Of a stretch of DNA of 64,000 nt, positions 32,234 to 40,324 are shown one piece after another. The notes below the pieces were generated by a model, which did not search any database, was not told where the DNA came from, and worked only from the letters and a program-made list of their open reading frames with translations. Both the position numbers and the translations under genes were made by a program. The first letter of the stretch is position 1. Every line of letters starts with the position of its first letter. The DNA lies in the NCBI RefSeq assembly GCF_002982075.1, contig NZ_PUEJ01000001.1, positions 372,001-436,000 of the forward strand, given 5' to 3'. The stretch comes from Labrys okinawensis. GTDB lineage: Bacteria > Pseudomonadota > Alphaproteobacteria > Rhizobiales > Labraceae.

Positions 32234-33265
32234 ATGCCCACCGGATTGATCGACAAGGCTCAAGGTGAGGCGCATGCCCTGCGTCGGCCCTCGCCACCGC
32301 CGGCCGCGGATGTGAACGAGACCCGGTTCGAGCCCGGATCGGCCGTGGATTTCCAGGTGACCGACGGCCTCCACAGGGGGGCCAGTCTCGCCCTGGACGA
32401 GGCCGACTATACGATTGGCTCGGGAACGGATGCCGACATCGTCCTGAGAGATGCGGGGATCGCGCCTGTTCATGCGCGCCTGCGCTGCCGCGGGCGCCGG
32501 GTGGAAATCGAGGCCGTCGGCGGGACGCTCACCCTTCCAAAGGCGGAAATTCTGCCCGAAGGCCATGGCCGCCGTTGCCGCCTGCCGCTCGAAGTTGGCA
32601 TCGGCGAGGCGCGATTTCGCCTGGGTTCCCGCCGTCGATCGGCGGTGGCGACGCGTTTGGGCGGCGGGACGTGGCTCGGGCGGTTGCTGTTCGCCAGCGG
32701 CGCGATCATCTTCGCGGTGGTGGGAGCCTCGCTCGCCCTGAACGGCCTGCCGAGCGCCACGGCATTTTCCTCCCAGGCCCATCGGGCCGAAGAGCCGCAA
32801 CCGCTTGCGGCCAATTCCGAGAAACCGGCCGCGCAGCCGGCGGCCGTGAGCCTGACCGGCACGACCGCCCTGGCGAGCCGGGCCCGCGACGAGCTGGCGG
32901 GCCGTTTGGCCGATGCCGGATTCTCCAACCTCACGATCACCGCCGAAAAAGACCGCCTTGTCGTTTCCGGCGCGCTGCCGGCGCAGCAGGGGGAGGCCTG
33001 GCGGGACGTCCAGGCCCGCTATGACCAGGCCTATGGCGACCGCATTCCGCTCGTCTCGCGGGTCGAGACGGGCAAGCCGGTGCAGTCGCCCCCGCTCACA
33101 TTGCGGGCGATCTGGTTCGGGGATCGGCCCTATGTCATCGCCAGCGATGGTGCGCGCTACCATGAAGGGGCTTTCGTCACCGGCGGCTGGATCATCGAGA
33201 AGATCGGCGAGGACGGCCTGCGGCTGGCCAAGAACGGCTCCACGCTGACCTTGAAATACCGATGA
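32234..33265 (+). CDS. sctD: T3SS inner-membrane ring protein SctD
   Basis: A 343-aa SctD-type protein. An N-terminal FHA-like cytoplasmic domain (YTIGSGTDADIVLRDAGIAP, then VHARLRCRGRRVEIEAVGG) is followed by one membrane helix (LLFASGAIIFAVVGASLALN) and a periplasmic part with a BON-like ring-building domain (RDELAGRLADAGFSNLTITA, then EKDRLVVSGALP). This is the SctD layout. ATG 32234 has GGGGA upstream; an upstream TTG at 32165 would lie beside the hairpin. SctD binds SctK on the inside and SctJ/SctC on the outside. It overlaps the next gene by 4 bp (ATGA). Confidence 0.88.
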   Translation: MPTGLIDKAQGEAHALRRPSPPPAADVNETRFEPGSAVDFQVTDGLHRGASLALDEADYTIGSGTDADIVLRDAGIAPVHARLRCRGRRVEIEAVGGTLTLPKAEILPEGHGRRCRLPLEVGIGEARFRLGSRRRSAVATRLGGGTWLGRLLFASGAIIFAVVGASLALNGLPSATAFSSQAHRAEEPQPLAANSEKPAAQPAAVSLTGTTALASRARDELAGRLADAGFSNLTITAEKDRLVVSGALPAQQGEAWRDVQARYDQAYGDRIPLVSRVETGKPVQSPPLTLRAIWFGDRPYVIASDGARYHEGAFVTGGWIIEKIGEDGLRLAKNGSTLTLKYR

Positions 33266-33699
33266 CCCGACGACTTGATGCCATTCGCCTCGATGCCCCC
33301 AATCTCGGTTCGTCCGGCCAGGAGACGAACGTCAAGGGGTTGCAGGGGCCTGCCGTCAACCGGCGGCGGCTGCATTCGATCGAGTCACGCTCCGAAGAAA
33401 CCGGCAAGGCGGGCAGGAGCGAGCGTTCGGAAACGGCGGCGCGATCGGCAGGCAAAGCGGCGGGGCCATCGGCTAAGCGCTCCCTCGACGACGAACTCCA
33501 GGACTTCATCATGCCCAAGGGAGCCGGCTCGGCCATCCTGCGCCGCTCGGTGCCCATTCTGCGCTACTGCATTTCCGACCTGGTGCCCCAACTGGAGGGG
33601 GGAGACCAGCTGCGCAGCCTCGCCCAATCGCTGATGGAAGAGGAAATCGAACGTCATCGCGACCTGATGGCACGGCTGCAGAAGGAAACCGACAGCTGA
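33262..33699 (+). CDS. SctX-like T3SS export-gate protein (YscX family, tentative)
   Basis: A 145-aa protein with a disordered, Ser/Arg-rich N-terminal half and a helical C-terminal half: SLDDELQDFIMPKGAGSAIL, LRYCISDLVPQLEGGDQLRS, SLMEEEIERHRDLMARLQ. The order, then TPR protein, then sctV, is that of yscX-yscY-yscV, and the C-terminus has the YscX layout (an 'F-x-x-P' turn, then two helices ending near 'E-x-x-R-x-x-x-L'). YscX is an early export substrate that forms a complex with YscY and SctV. The call is mainly positional; identity to YscX appears low. Confidence 0.6.
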   Translation: MTRRLDAIRLDAPNLGSSGQETNVKGLQGPAVNRRRLHSIESRSEETGKAGRSERSETAARSAGKAAGPSAKRSLDDELQDFIMPKGAGSAILRRSVPILRYCISDLVPQLEGGDQLRSLAQSLMEEEIERHRDLMARLQKETDS

Positions 33700-33716
33700 C
33701 CGACCGGCAGGACACC

Positions 33717-34037
33717 GTGAAACTGCTGCACCTGCTGGGCTATCTCTATGGCCGCCACGGCCAGGTCAAGCGCGGCACGGCCTATCTCCTGATCGCGGCC
33801 CAGCTCGAGCCGGCGAATGCGGAAGTCCTGCAGACCCTAGCTCATCTGCTCGTGCTGGGCGGCGAGGCAGGCAAGGCGCTCACCACGATCGAAAGGCTGG
33901 AGGAACTGGAAAGCGCGGCTCACCCCGCCCTCGCCCTGCTCAAGGGCAGGGCCCTGCTGGCGGCGGGGCGCCCGGTGGAAGCGCGGCGGTCCTTTCAGGA
34001 TTTTCTTGCGCAACGAGAGCTGAATGACCATGCCTGA
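33717..34037 (+). CDS. SctY-like TPR chaperone of the export gate (YscY family)
   Basis: A 106-aa tetratricopeptide protein beginning at GTG 33717 (MKLLHLLGYLYGRHGQVKRG). Helical repeats continue through LQTLAHLLVLGGEAGKALTT and GRALLAAGRPVEARRSFQDF, then LAQRELNDHA. Length and the C-terminal helix pattern match YscY (114 aa). NCBI-style naming would be 'type III secretion apparatus assembly chaperone SctY'. It overlaps sctV by 14 bp. A general SctG/LcrH-type chaperone is less likely because of its size and position. Confidence 0.78.
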   Translation: MKLLHLLGYLYGRHGQVKRGTAYLLIAAQLEPANAEVLQTLAHLLVLGGEAGKALTTIERLEELESAAHPALALLKGRALLAAGRPVEARRSFQDFLAQRELNDHA

Positions 34038-36183
34038 CCGCATTCTGACGTTCCTTGCCAAGGCCGCCAAACGCGCCGATCTCGTCATCGCGATCATGAT
34101 GCTGGTCGCGGTGATCATGATGCTCATCCCGCTGCCGACCGAACTGGTCGACGTGCTGATCACCATCAATATCGCGATCAGCGTGCTGGTGCTGCTCGCC
34201 GCGCTCTACGTCACCCATCCGCTGGATTTCTCGTCGCTGCCGTCCGTCATTCTGGTGGCGACGCTGTTTCGCCTCGCCATCACCATCACCACGACCCGCC
34301 TCATCCTGCTGCAGGCCGATGCCGGCCAGATCATCACCGCATTCGGCACCTTCGTGGTCGGCGGCAGCATCGCCGTGGGACTGGTGGTGTTCCTGATCAT
34401 CACCATCGCGCAGTTCCTGGTCATCGCCAAGGGTGCGGAGCGGGTCGCGGAAGTCGCCGCGCGCTTCACCCTGGATGCCCTGCCCGGCAAGCAGATGAGC
34501 ATCGACGCCGAGTTGCGCAACGGCGACATCGACAAGACGGAGGCGCGCCGGCTCCGCCAGCGCCTCGAACGCGAGAGCCAGCTCTTCGGCGCCATGGACG
34601 GCGCCATGAAATTCGTCAAGGGCGACGTCATCGCCGGCATCGTCATCATCCTGGTCAACCTGATCGGCGGTATTGCGGTCGGGACCCTGCAGCACGGCAT
34701 GTCGATGGGCGTGGCGGCCTCCACCTATGCCCTGCTGACCGTGGGCGACGGTCTGGTCGCGCAGATCCCGGCCCTTCTGGTGGCGGTGGCCTCGGGCACC
34801 ATGATCACGCGCGTCGCCGGAGCGGACGGGGAAGGCGATCTCGGCGGCCAGATCGCCGGGCAATTGCTGCGCGATTCGCGCACGCTTGGCCTGGCGGCGG
34901 TCATCCTGGCCGGTCTCAGCCTCGTGCCCGGCTTCCCCACCATCATCTTCCTGATCCTCGCCGCCATATTGGGCGCCGGTGCCTATGCCCTGCATCGTAA
35001 CGCCAAGGGGACGAAGGACGAGGAGCGGGCCGCTTCCGCGATCGCCTCCGATGTCGCGCGGTCCGGCATGGCTTCCGGCTCCCTTGCGGCCGCGGAAGGG
35101 CAGGAGACCCTGCCTTCGACCCGGATTCTGGTCCGCTACGGCAAGGGCACGCTGCTTGAGAGGGCTGCGCTGGATGAATATGTGGGCGGCATTCGCCAGC
35201 GCCTCTATGACGATCTGGGCGTCGAACTGCCCCGCATCGGCGTCTATGAAGACCCGGCCTTGCCGGGGCAGCATATCCGCATCGACGTGGAGGAGGCGCC
35301 GGTCCTCGAGGCGGATCTGCCCGAAGGGCGCATCAAGGTCGAGGGGGAAGCCGCCAACCTCGCCTTGCTGGGCCTTGACTATGAGGAGCGTCCTGCCGGG
35401 CCGCGGGAGAATGCGGTGTGGGTCGATGCCGGTGCGGCGCCGGCGCTGGCCGGGGCCGGGCTGGCTTCCTTCGGCCCGGGCGAAGTCGTCGGCAGATGGG
35501 CCGAGGAGATGTTGAAGCGCTATGCCGGGCATTTCGTCGGCATCCAGGAAACCCGGGCCCTGCTGTCGGAAGCCGAGGACGATTACGGCGAACTGGTCAG
35601 GGAAGCGCGCGAAGCCGTGCCGTTGCAGAAAATTGCCGAAGTGTTGCGCCGCCTGGTGGCGGAAAACGTGCCGATCCGCAATCTGCGCATCATTCTGGAA
35701 GCCTTGGTGGAAGCGGGTGGCCACGAGCAGGACCCGGCCCTGCTTGCCGAGCATGTGCGCGTCGCCCTGAAAAGGCAGATCAGCTTCCGCGCCGCCGACC
35801 GCAACCGCGTCATCGCCGCCTATGTGATGCAGCCCTCGGCGGAGGAACTGCTGCGCGCCGGCCAGCAATTGGCGGCGACCGGCGGCTTTGCCGGCCTGCC
35901 GGAGGAGCAGGCCCAATCCATCGTCGCGCAGATCGGGCGGGCTCTTCGGGAAACCGCGCCGGATGCTGCGCCGGTCATCCTGGCGGCGGGAGACGTCCGG
36001 CGCCACATGCGCGCCTTCCTGGCTCAGCACGGCATCGAACTCGCGGTTCTGTCCTATCAGGAGCTTGCGCCCGAATTCAACGTGCAGCCGCTCGCGACCA
36101 TCACAAGCCTGCAGGGCCAGGGCGCTGCCCGGCCCTCGCTCGCCACCACCCGCCCGGCCAAACAACATGAGGGGGCCGCCTGA
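34024..36183 (+). CDS. sctV: T3SS export gate protein SctV (RhcV/FlhA homologue)
   Basis: A 719-aa FlhA/SctV-family protein. The N-terminal half has about eight membrane helices (LVIAIMMLVAVIMMLIPLPT; VLITINIAISVLVLLAALYV) and the FHIPEP-family block SSLPSVILVATLFRLAITIT, then TTRLIL. Next come RFTLDALPGKQMSIDAELRN and GIVIILVNLIGGIAVGTLQH. The cytoplasmic C-terminal domain runs from about residue 360 (TRILVRYGKGTLLERAALDE, then LGVELPRIGVYEDPALPG). SctV forms the nonameric ring receiving chaperone-substrate complexes. Length is normal for the family. Confidence 0.96.
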   Translation: MTMPDRILTFLAKAAKRADLVIAIMMLVAVIMMLIPLPTELVDVLITINIAISVLVLLAALYVTHPLDFSSLPSVILVATLFRLAITITTTRLILLQADAGQIITAFGTFVVGGSIAVGLVVFLIITIAQFLVIAKGAERVAEVAARFTLDALPGKQMSIDAELRNGDIDKTEARRLRQRLERESQLFGAMDGAMKFVKGDVIAGIVIILVNLIGGIAVGTLQHGMSMGVAASTYALLTVGDGLVAQIPALLVAVASGTMITRVAGADGEGDLGGQIAGQLLRDSRTLGLAAVILAGLSLVPGFPTIIFLILAAILGAGAYALHRNAKGTKDEERAASAIASDVARSGMASGSLAAAEGQETLPSTRILVRYGKGTLLERAALDEYVGGIRQRLYDDLGVELPRIGVYEDPALPGQHIRIDVEEAPVLEADLPEGRIKVEGEAANLALLGLDYEERPAGPRENAVWVDAGAAPALAGAGLASFGPGEVVGRWAEEMLKRYAGHFVGIQETRALLSEAEDDYGELVREAREAVPLQKIAEVLRRLVAENVPIRNLRIILEALVEAGGHEQDPALLAEHVRVALKRQISFRAADRNRVIAAYVMQPSAEELLRAGQQLAATGGFAGLPEEQAQSIVAQIGRALRETAPDAAPVILAAGDVRRHMRAFLAQHGIELAVLSYQELAPEFNVQPLATITSLQGQGAARPSLATTRPAKQHEGAA

Positions 36184-36238
36184 CACGGGGCAGGCACGGG
36201 CGCCATCGACAGACGACAGACGACAGGAGAGGAACGGA

Positions 36239-37612
36239 ATGACAAGTCACGGCAGGGCCGGCCTTTGCATGATCTCACATGCATCAGGCTTCGCCCCGGA
36301 AATCGGTTGGTCTTACCTGTATCGGCAACTGGCCGTGCTTGCCGCTTTCGCGCTTCTCCTGCTGGGCCTGGTGCAAGGCGCCCATGCCCAGACCATGACC
36401 AGCCTGCCGAGCAAGCCCAGCGTCGACCTCGCCGTGGGGCAGGGACGCCTGTTTCGCTTCAAGCAGCCGGTCGAATCCGTGCTCGTCGCCGATACCACTA
36501 TCGCGGACCTGCAGATCGTCTCGCCGCAACTGGTCTATGTTTTCGGGCTGAAGCCGGGCCTGACCAACCTGATCGCGGTGACGGCCGACCAGAAGGTCGA
36601 GGCGACCACGGAATTCCGGGTCAGCACCGATCCCAGGCCCGCCCAGCGGGCCCAGAAGGTGATGCAGCCGCGCGGGGCGACCAATCTCACCATTTTCGGG
36701 GACCGCATCGTCGCCAGCGGCAATGCCGGCAGCGTCGACGAGGCGCTCGATACCGACGATGTCGCGCGCACCTATTCGCAGCCGGACCGGCCGCCGATCA
36801 ACGACACCACCATCTCCGGCTCGCAGCAGATCAACATACGCGTGCGCTTTGCCGAGGTCTCGCGCTCCGAACTGCTGTCCTTCGGCGTCGATTGGGGCGT
36901 CTTCGCCACCTCGGGGAACTTCTCCTTCGGCCTGTTGAAGACCGGCGGCGTGAGCGAGGGTGGCGGCAATCTCGGCCTTGGCCTGCGATCCAATGCCGTC
37001 AATGTCAGCGCCCTCATCGAGGCCCTGCAGCGCAACGGCATCGTCAAGATCCTGGCCGAGCCGAACCTGACCGCGGTCACGGGCCAGACGGCGAGCTTCC
37101 TCGCCGGCGGCGAAATTCCCGTGCCGATCCCGCAAAGCCGCGATACCGTGACAGTCGAATACAAGTCCTTCGGCGTCTCGCTCAACTTCACCCCGACGCT
37201 GCTCCCCAACAACCACATCGCCATCCACGTCAAGCCGGAGGTCAGTTCGATCTCCGATTCCGGCGGCGTCAGCCTCAACGGCTTCAACCTGCCGAGCTTC
37301 GTGGTGCGGCGGGCAGATACCACGGTGGAGGTGGCAAGCGGGCAGACCTTCGCGATTGCGGGGTTGTTCCAGCAGAGATTTGCCAAGAGCCTGCAGAAAT
37401 TCCCCTTCCTGGGCGACGTGCCGGTGCTCGGCACGCTCTTCCAATCCGAGCGTTTCCAGCGCGAGGAAACCGAGCTGGTGATCCTGGTCACGCCCTATCT
37501 CGTCCAGCCGGTGCGAAGCCATGACCTTGCCACGCCGATCGACCGGCCGGCCCGAAACAAGAAGGCCCGCAAGCCGGCGAACACCGCCGGCATGGGCCTC
37601 ATCGTGAAATAG
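36239..37612 (+). CDS. sctC: T3SS outer-membrane secretin pore subunit (RhcC2/CpaC-type)
   Basis: A 457-aa secretin with a signal peptide (LAVLAAFALLLLGLVQGAHA). The N-terminal domain is of the pilus-assembly CpaC type (LAVGQGRLFRFKQPVESVLV, then VYVFGLKPGLTNLIAVTADQ), with a BON-like segment (IFGDRIVASGNAGSVDEALD) and then the secretin pore domain (VSALIEALQRNGIVKILAEP, then NLTAVTGQTASFLAGGEIPV; FPFLGDVPVLGTLFQSERFQ, then ETELVILVTPYLVQP). It lacks N0/N1, which are supplied by the NolW-like protein at 20932. The AGGAGAGGAA site fixes ATG 36239. By architecture it also resembles Tad-pilus RcpA/CpaC; no Tad motor genes are near. Confidence 0.88.
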   Translation: MTSHGRAGLCMISHASGFAPEIGWSYLYRQLAVLAAFALLLLGLVQGAHAQTMTSLPSKPSVDLAVGQGRLFRFKQPVESVLVADTTIADLQIVSPQLVYVFGLKPGLTNLIAVTADQKVEATTEFRVSTDPRPAQRAQKVMQPRGATNLTIFGDRIVASGNAGSVDEALDTDDVARTYSQPDRPPINDTTISGSQQINIRVRFAEVSRSELLSFGVDWGVFATSGNFSFGLLKTGGVSEGGGNLGLGLRSNAVNVSALIEALQRNGIVKILAEPNLTAVTGQTASFLAGGEIPVPIPQSRDTVTVEYKSFGVSLNFTPTLLPNNHIAIHVKPEVSSISDSGGVSLNGFNLPSFVVRRADTTVEVASGQTFAIAGLFQQRFAKSLQKFPFLGDVPVLGTLFQSERFQREETELVILVTPYLVQPVRSHDLATPIDRPARNKKARKPANTAGMGLIVK

Positions 37613-37625
37613 GAAGGACGGCAGC

Positions 37626-38099
37626 ATGCACGCGAATTTCCTGCGGGCCGGCCTTTGTCGGGGCATGGCTTTGGTCGGCCTGATCGCATTGGCCGGCTGC
37701 TCGGCGGGGCCCACGGCCGATTATTCGCCCGGCTACAGCTATGTGGCGACCAATGCGGGCCATGGTTCGGCCAAGGGTGCGACAGGCTCGGTGCTGGTGC
37801 CCGATGCCTGCCTCGGCCCGCCGGCCGATGTCCAGCGACCGGCCTGGGGCACGGTGGAAGCGGCCATGCCTGATCTCGGGGCCCACCTGCCGCCGGGCTG
37901 CGCCAATGCCTACAATTTGCAGCGCATGACCGAAAGGCAGAGTGACCTCGTCGAAGGCCGGCGCATGGGTCCGGCCGCCGGCGTCACGACCGCGCGTGCG
38001 GCGCGAAAATATCTGCTGGGGGAGAAAGAGGGGGATGCATCCTCATCGGAAAATCTCGGCGGTGCCGGCGGCAGTGCGACGCAGCAGTCCTCCGACTAG
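37626..38099 (+). CDS. CpaD-like outer-membrane lipoprotein
   Basis: A 157-aa lipoprotein with lipobox LAGC (MALVGLIALAGC). The C-terminal half, CANAYNLQRMTERQSDLVEG, then RRMGPAAGVTTARAARKYL, resembles the CpaD family of Tad pilus-associated lipoproteins, where a CxxxxNL...dLxxpRxmgp pattern is typical. It starts 13 bp after the CpaC-type secretin gene. In Tad systems CpaD is an accessory of the secretin; here it may pilot or stabilise the T3SS secretin. The Ser/Gly-rich tail is not conserved-looking. Confidence 0.75.
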   Translation: MHANFLRAGLCRGMALVGLIALAGCSAGPTADYSPGYSYVATNAGHGSAKGATGSVLVPDACLGPPADVQRPAWGTVEAAMPDLGAHLPPGCANAYNLQRMTERQSDLVEGRRMGPAAGVTTARAARKYLLGEKEGDASSSENLGGAGGSATQQSSD

Positions 38100-38136
38100 G
38101 ATCGGATCCCGGTCCAGGGAAGCATCAGGCCATGGC

Positions 38137-38961
38137 TTAGCTGGCGCTGGCCGCGCTATTCATCAGGCCGAGCGCCTCGGCGCGCTCCTTGGGGCTGGCC
38201 TTGGCGCGGATCGAGCGGGTGCGGGCCAGCAGCGCGTCGACCTCGCCGCTGGAAAGACCGACGGGCGGGGCGGCGCGGACCTGATTGTCCTGGCCCAGCA
38301 GGCCGTAGCAGACCACGAGGTTGCGCTTGTGATGCAATTGCGCGTCCGGAGCGGCCGCGACCTGCTGGATGAACGGCATCGCCTTCGATGCGTCGCCGGC
38401 GAGGGACGCGGCGAGCGCTATGTTGGCCTTGATGTCGAGGTCCGAGGGCGACAGGGCAAGGGCGCGCGAAAAGGAGGCCTCGGCCGCGCCGGTCTGGCCG
38501 GCGACGGTCTGCGCCACGCCGAGCCGGTTATAGGCGCTGGACGTGTTGACGATCTGCGCGCCTTCGCCGAGGGCGCGGAGCCCGGCCTCGTTGTCGCCGG
38601 TCGCCATCATGGCCGAGCCCAGACCGACGAGGGCCTTGCCGTCCTTCGGCGATTTCGCCAGCGCGGTGCGGTAGGCGCTTATCGCATTGGGGTAGGAGCC
38701 GGCCCGAACATAGGCATCGCCGACCTCGACATTGGCCGTCGCGGAGGCGTCGGGCGCGGCGGCTGCCCGTTCATAGAGGGCGAGTGCGGTTCCTTTGTCG
38801 CCATGCGACTCGACATCGGCGGCCAGCCGCATCAGGCGCGAGGATTGGGTGTTCGAAGCACTGCCCAGACCGACAGCGGGCGTGTTGGCATTATGCGCCG
38901 TGGTGCAGGCCGAAAGCACCATCATCGCAAAGACGGGACAAAACGCCGTGCGCAGCCGCAT
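38137..38961 (-). CDS. TadD-like TPR lipoprotein
   Basis: A 274-aa lipoprotein (signal peptide with lipobox LSAC) carrying at least three tetratricopeptide repeats: NVEVGDAYVRAGSYPNAISA, then YRTALAKSPKDGKALVGLGS; AYNRLGVAQTVAGQTGAAEA, then FSRALALSPSDLDIKANIAL. This resembles TadD, the TPR lipoprotein of Tad pili. It is on the opposite strand, convergent with the CpaD-like gene and divergent from sctU. ATG 38961 starts the leader. With the CpaC- and CpaD-like genes it makes a set of three Tad outer-membrane components in a T3SS locus. Confidence 0.8.
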   Translation of the reverse strand: MRLRTAFCPVFAMMVLSACTTAHNANTPAVGLGSASNTQSSRLMRLAADVESHGDKGTALALYERAAAAPDASATANVEVGDAYVRAGSYPNAISAYRTALAKSPKDGKALVGLGSAMMATGDNEAGLRALGEGAQIVNTSSAYNRLGVAQTVAGQTGAAEASFSRALALSPSDLDIKANIALAASLAGDASKAMPFIQQVAAAPDAQLHHKRNLVVCYGLLGQDNQVRAAPPVGLSSGEVDALLARTRSIRAKASPKERAEALGLMNSAASAS

Positions 38962-39103
38962 GCCGATCCTCCTGAAAGCCGCGGGATCATATCGCAAGCC
39001 TCCTGGCGCGGAAACCATATACGCAGGTCATCCACGAGGAACCTTGGAGCCGCGCAAAGCCGCGCAGGAAATAGCGTGCTCGCGCATGGTATAGGGCGCT
39101 GAC

Positions 39104-40147
39104 ATGTCGCAGGAAAGCGAAGAGAAAAAGCTTCCCGCTTCGGAAAAGAAACTGCGCGATGCACGACGCAAGGGGCAGGTTTCCAACAGCCGGGACCTGG
39201 TTTCGGGCTTTTCGATCTTCGCGGCGCTGGCATTCCTCTATATCGCCGGCTCCGGCATCATGGATCGCATCAAGCAATTCGCCGAGCTTGTGGCGAGCGC
39301 CCAATCGGCGCCCTTCGCCCCGGCCGCCAGCGCCCTGATTCACCAGGCGATGCTCACGCTTCTCACCATCGTGGCGCCGCTGGCGGGGGTCGTGGTCGCC
39401 GTGACGATCCTGGTCAGTACCATCGCAACGCGTGGCCCGGTCTTTTCCTTCGAGCCGCTGAAGCCGCAATTCGAGCATGTCAATCCGGCCAAGGGCCTGA
39501 AGCGCATCGCCTCCATGCGCAATGTCGTCGAATTCGCCAAGAGCCTGATGAAGACGCTGCTGCTGGCGGCCGTGTTCGTCGCGATCATGGCGGCGTGGCT
39601 GCAGCCGCTCTTCGAGGTTCCCGGCTGCGGCCAGTCCTGCCTCGAGCCGACACTGCTCGCCATCCTCACGCCCCTGGGGGCAGCGGCCGCGCTTGCCTTC
39701 ATCGTCGTCGGCCTCATCGACGTGCCGATCCAGCGCGGCCTCTTTCTGCGCGACATGCGAATGACGAAAACGGAATATAAACGCGAGCACAAGGATTTGG
39801 AGGGCGATCCTCAGATTCGTCAGGAACTTCAGCGCCAGCGCCGCGACGTAGCCGGTAGGTCCTACAGGCTCGGCCTCGCCAATGCGGTGTTGGTCGTCGC
39901 CGGCCGGGACCATCTGGTGGGCCTGCGCTATGTGCGCGGCGAAACACCCGTACCGGTCGTCGTCGGCAAGGGCGAAGGGGCGGCCGCGGCGGGCCTACGC
40001 GCGCAAGCCCGCGACCTTGATCTGACGATCGTCGAGGATGCGGCCCTGGCCGAGGCCCTGTTCGCGCGCACGGCCCCCGGCGCCTATGTCGAGCCGGACT
40101 ATTTCCCGGCCATCGTCGCCCATCTGGTCAAGAACGGGCTGGTCTAG
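39104..40147 (+). CDS. sctU: T3SS export switch protein SctU (RhcU/FlhB homologue) lacking NPTH
   Basis: A 347-aa SctU/FlhB protein. N-terminal KKLPASEKKLRDARRKGQVS, then NSRDL is the family start, with four membrane helices after it and the linker MRMTKTEYKREHKDLEGDPQ, then IRQELQRQRR. The cytoplasmic domain aligns well (ETPVPVVVGKGEGAAAAGLR), but where the family has the self-cleaving NPTH loop, residues 267-270 are GRDH. Normal Asn-Pro autocleavage therefore cannot occur, and one residue around the loop also seems deleted. The gene stands apart from sctT, with its own upstream region divergent from the TadD-like gene. Confidence 0.93.
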   Translation: MSQESEEKKLPASEKKLRDARRKGQVSNSRDLVSGFSIFAALAFLYIAGSGIMDRIKQFAELVASAQSAPFAPAASALIHQAMLTLLTIVAPLAGVVVAVTILVSTIATRGPVFSFEPLKPQFEHVNPAKGLKRIASMRNVVEFAKSLMKTLLLAAVFVAIMAAWLQPLFEVPGCGQSCLEPTLLAILTPLGAAAALAFIVVGLIDVPIQRGLFLRDMRMTKTEYKREHKDLEGDPQIRQELQRQRRDVAGRSYRLGLANAVLVVAGRDHLVGLRYVRGETPVPVVVGKGEGAAAAGLRAQARDLDLTIVEDAALAEALFARTAPGAYVEPDYFPAIVAHLVKNGLV

Positions 40148-40324
40148 CAGTAGCAATCTCCATTTGAACGGAATTCGGAATGTCGCCCTTCGGTCGACGA
40201 ACTCGGACAATGTCGACCGGGGGGCGACTCCGTGTTTCGAGCGCCTCGTTGGGAACGTGCATCTGTCGGACTACGGCGGCGCGCCGGTTGTGGCTTCGGC
40301 TTCGACGGGTTTCTTCAGAACCGG

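Noticed and set aside
33940..36186. A 748-codon minus-strand open frame opposite sctV
   Set aside because: The plus strand encodes full-length SctV with all family blocks; the minus translation is Gln/Arg/His-rich without recognisable domains.
36239..38961. A Tad/Cpa pilus locus
   Set aside because: Only CpaC-, CpaD- and TadD-like outer-membrane parts are present; prepilin, CpaA peptidase, CpaE, CpaF ATPase and TadB/C are all missing, and the genes lie within the T3SS operon.
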